Shown one piece after another: positions 4,636-6,987 of a stretch of 6,987 nucleotides of DNA. Below the pieces are notes generated by a model, which searched no databases, was not told the origin of the DNA, and saw only the letters and a list, made by a program, of their open reading frames with translations. The stretch is from contig JASLBS010000171.1 of NCBI GenBank assembly GCA_030146405.1, positions 1 to 6,987 on the forward strand. The letters run 5' to 3'. The translations under genes were made by a program, and so were the position numbers. The DNA comes from Arthrobacter sp. Its GTDB lineage: Bacteria; Actinomycetota; Actinomycetes; Actinomycetales; Micrococcaceae. Numbering within the stretch: the first letter of the stretch is position 1; each line of letters starts with the position of its first letter.

Positions 4636-6987
4636 ATGACCACTGATTCCTCCACCGCCTTCAGCACCGCTTCCGATCTCGCCGCGGCGACCGTGGGGCG
4701 CAACGGATGGAGTACCGCCGGTTCTGCCGCTCTCGGTATCCGCTCGTTACGACTCGTGGACGGGCCCCTGGGTGTGGTGAGCACCACCATGGACGAGCGG
4801 GACACCTCGGTGCTCCACCCTTCCGGGACGATGCTGGCCGCCACCTGGGATCCGGTATGTGTGCAGGCGGTGGGGGAACACTTGGGCCGGGAAGCCAGGT
4901 CACGTGGGGTCGATGTCCTTCTGGGGCCTAACCTGGGTCTTCCGCGCAATCCTTTCTCGGGTCGAGCATTCGAGATGTACTCCGAAGAGCCCGTGCTCAC
5001 CGGGCAGATGGCACGGGCGCTGATTAATGGGATCCAGTCCCAGGGGGTTGCAGCGGCGGCCAAACATTTGGTGGGCAACGACACCGAGACGCAGCGGCGG
5101 ACCATGAATGCCCGGATGTCGCAACGCACCTTGCGTGAGGTGTATCTGCTGCCCTTCGAGTACGCCCTCAAGGGCGGGGCGCGTATGGTCATGACTGCTT
5201 ACAACCGGCTCAATGGAATCCCGTGTGTCGCCCACCCGGATCTGCTGTCCATCGTGCGTGAGCAGTGGGAGTGGCCCGGTGCGGTGGTCTCGGACTGGTT
5301 CGGCGTCACCGACGGCCTCGCCTCGGCCGCCGCGGGGGTGGATCTGGAGATGCCAGGCCCACCGCGCCACTTCGGTGATCCTTTAGCACACGCCGTCGTT
5401 GAAGGTCACCTGGAACGCTCCCGGCTGGAGGACATGGCCTCACGCGTCGGTCGGGTAGCCGCATGGGTGCAGCAATCGACGAGTACAACGACCTCGGATG
5501 AGCAGAGACCGTCGGGGGACACTTCGGCGGTGTTGCTGGAGGCTGCAATCACCGGAACGGTGCTGCTCACCAACCATGATCATGCCCTGCCTGTTCTTCC
5601 GTCGCAGGGACAGTCCATCGCGGTGCTCGGCCCGCTGGGCCGGACACTGACCTTGCAGGGGGGAACCTTCGCCCGTGTCAGCCCTGCCGAACGTATCCCC
5701 GGCTTGGTGGATACCCTCACTGAACGCTACGACGGCACGAGCACGGTGCGCTGGTCCCCGGCGATTCCCCGCACCGCACCGCGACCACTGAACGCACTCC
5801 CGTTGGAGGACCCTGACGGGCGCGGTGCCATTCGCGTGGACTACACCGCCGCAGACGGCACCACGAAAACCGAGCACCGGCCTGGATCATCCTTCGTCTG
5901 GTTCCACCACATCCCCCTGCTCGGAAGCACCCGTGACGCAGGAGAGGTACGTCTCAGTGCCCGTCTCACCGCGCAAGAAACCGGCACCTACGAATTTGGG
6001 GCCTCCGGAACCGGTGAGCTGGAATTAAGGGTCGACGAGCATGTCCTGGCTACACGACCGGCACCGGCACCGGAGGATGTGATGGGTGTTGTCGCCCGTG
6101 CCGAGCCCATCACGGCGGCAGTGAACCTCGATGAGGGGCAGACCGTGACGATCCAGGCCAGAGCCCGTCTCGCTCCCAGCCACGTGCAGTCGATCGGCCT
6201 CACGGCCCGCCTCCCGGAGGCTCCCTTCGGGCAACTCCTCGAGGATGCCGTGGCCCTGGCCGGGCAGAGCGACGTGGTCGTGATCGTCGTCGGTGATGAC
6301 GAGAACACCTCCCGTGAGAGTGCCGACCTGCCGAGCTCGGCTCTGCCGGTGGCTCAACTGCAGCTCATCAGCACGGTCGCAGCAGTGCACCGGCGGGTCA
6401 TCGTCATCGTCAATGCCTCACGCGCCGTGGACATGCCCTGGGCCGAGGATGTTTCTGCCGTCCTGTGCTCCTGGTACGGGGGACAAGCCGTCTCCGAAGC
6501 CCTCGCAATGATCATTGCCGGTGACCGTGAACCCGGTGGGCGGCTGCCGGTGAGCATCGCCGCCCGCGACGAGGACTACCCCGGCTGGGGTCAGAGCCTC
6601 GACGCCGAGGGATCCCTGGACTACGACGCGAGCGAACCCATCGGACACCGCCACTTCCAGCACCACGGTCTAACCCCACGCTTCGCCCTGGGCCACGGCC
6701 TGGGATACACCGACTTCGACTGGCACCTCACCACGGTGGAGGTCCCCGACCGACCCGGGGACGTGACGTTGCGGGTTCGGGTGACCAACACCGGACAACG
6801 CACAGGATCCGACGTGGTGCAGTGCTACACCCGGCAAGCGGAGGAGACCTACGACCGTCTCGCCGCCTTCCACCGCGTCCAGCTCGAGGCAGGACAGACC
6901 CAGGAGGTACGCCTGGTCCTGCCGTTGCGTTGCTTCCTACGCTGGAATGACGAGCAGCACGCATGGTTTGCCCCAGCCGACATCGTC
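4636..6987 (+). CDS. GH3 beta-glycosidase with PA14 insert, 3' partial
   Basis: The frame is open from ATG 4636 to the window edge (784 codons). Residues 1 to about 235 are the GH3 catalytic barrel: LVDGPLG (40-46), LGPNLGLPRNPFSGRAFEMY (96-115), AAKHLVGND (141-149) and VVSDWFG, whose Asp220 is the expected nucleophile. The alpha/beta domain starts near 295 (GTVLLTNHDHALPVLP) and is split by a PA14-type insert at about 395-525 (EVRLSARLTAQETGTYEFGA ... LELRVDE). It resumes at VVVIVVGDDENTSRES, where Glu561 aligns with the usual acid/base, and then CSWYGGQAVSEAL and EPGGRLPVSI. A fibronectin-III-like domain (VRVTNTGQRTGSDVVQCY) follows. About 40-60 residues are probably missing at the 3' end. 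There is no signal peptide, so the substrate must be imported. Start choice is less certain because no good Shine-Dalgarno is present; re-initiation after the monooxygenase stop (4626-4628) is likely. GH3 enzymes with PA14 cleave beta-glucosides and related glycosides; the exact sugar is unknown. Confidence 0.93.
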   Translation, partial: MTTDSSTAFSTASDLAAATVGRNGWSTAGSAALGIRSLRLVDGPLGVVSTTMDERDTSVLHPSGTMLAATWDPVCVQAVGEHLGREARSRGVDVLLGPNLGLPRNPFSGRAFEMYSEEPVLTGQMARALINGIQSQGVAAAAKHLVGNDTETQRRTMNARMSQRTLREVYLLPFEYALKGGARMVMTAYNRLNGIPCVAHPDLLSIVREQWEWPGAVVSDWFGVTDGLASAAAGVDLEMPGPPRHFGDPLAHAVVEGHLERSRLEDMASRVGRVAAWVQQSTSTTTSDEQRPSGDTSAVLLEAAITGTVLLTNHDHALPVLPSQGQSIAVLGPLGRTLTLQGGTFARVSPAERIPGLVDTLTERYDGTSTVRWSPAIPRTAPRPLNALPLEDPDGRGAIRVDYTAADGTTKTEHRPGSSFVWFHHIPLLGSTRDAGEVRLSARLTAQETGTYEFGASGTGELELRVDEHVLATRPAPAPEDVMGVVARAEPITAAVNLDEGQTVTIQARARLAPSHVQSIGLTARLPEAPFGQLLEDAVALAGQSDVVVIVVGDDENTSRESADLPSSALPVAQLQLISTVAAVHRRVIVIVNASRAVDMPWAEDVSAVLCSWYGGQAVSEALAMIIAGDREPGGRLPVSIAARDEDYPGWGQSLDAEGSLDYDASEPIGHRHFQHHGLTPRFALGHGLGYTDFDWHLTTVEVPDRPGDVTLRVRVTNTGQRTGSDVVQCYTRQAEETYDRLAAFHRVQLEAGQTQEVRLVLPLRCFLRWNDEQHAWFAPADIV

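Noticed and set aside
3483..5192. 569-codon minus-strand ORF opposite the monooxygenase and the start of the GH3 gene
   Set aside because: It is entirely antisense to two genes with clear family motifs. Its translation is rich in Arg, His, Pro and Ser with no domain, typical of a shadow frame in GC-rich DNA.

Overview
The window looks like a chromosomal accessory segment of a GC-rich actinobacterium (Actinomycetota). The evidence is strong G/C preference at third codon positions over most genes, a GTG start and a probable TTG start behind clear Shine-Dalgarno sequences, an actinobacterial-type ISL3 transposase, and an operon built from families common in Actinobacteria. Genus cannot be read from the sequence.

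Layout. Bases 1-457 are comparatively AT-rich (about 38-43 % GC in two sampled 60-base rows) and hold no gene I can support. A short GC-rich hairpin lies at 58-78. Bases 458-1942 are an insertion sequence of the ISL3 family. Its two 25-bp terminal inverted repeats match at 23 of 25 positions, but its transposase (581-1918) is dead in cis, broken by five frameshifts. Two of these coincide with short direct-repeat insertions. No target-site duplication is visible. Bases 1943-2176 are a spacer with one weak reading frame (1957-2166).

From 2177 on there is a tight, same-strand gene set. First comes a 35-codon upstream ORF (2177-2284) containing DLRRVAS, which resembles the actinobacterial leader peptides found in front of sulfur-metabolism operons. 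A sharp inverted repeat lies inside it. Its stop overlaps the GTG start of a flavin reductase (2281-3486) whose C-terminal half looks like an IclR-type effector-binding domain without any DNA-binding domain. A luciferase-like flavin-dependent monooxygenase follows (3528-4628). Seven bases later comes a GH3 beta-glycosidase with a PA14 insert (4636 to the window end, 3' partial).

How they could work together. The reductase would supply reduced flavin to the monooxygenase, as in two-component systems such as SsuE/SsuD. The cytosolic GH3 enzyme would release a sugar from a glycoside that is the precursor or product of the oxidation. If the leader peptide is real, the operon is probably cysteine/sulfur-responsive. 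The substrate could then be a sulfur-containing glycoside or a sulfonated sugar, giving a system that resembles sulfoquinovose monooxygenase clusters in composition but uses GH3 instead of GH31. The substrate is inference; the family assignments are well supported.
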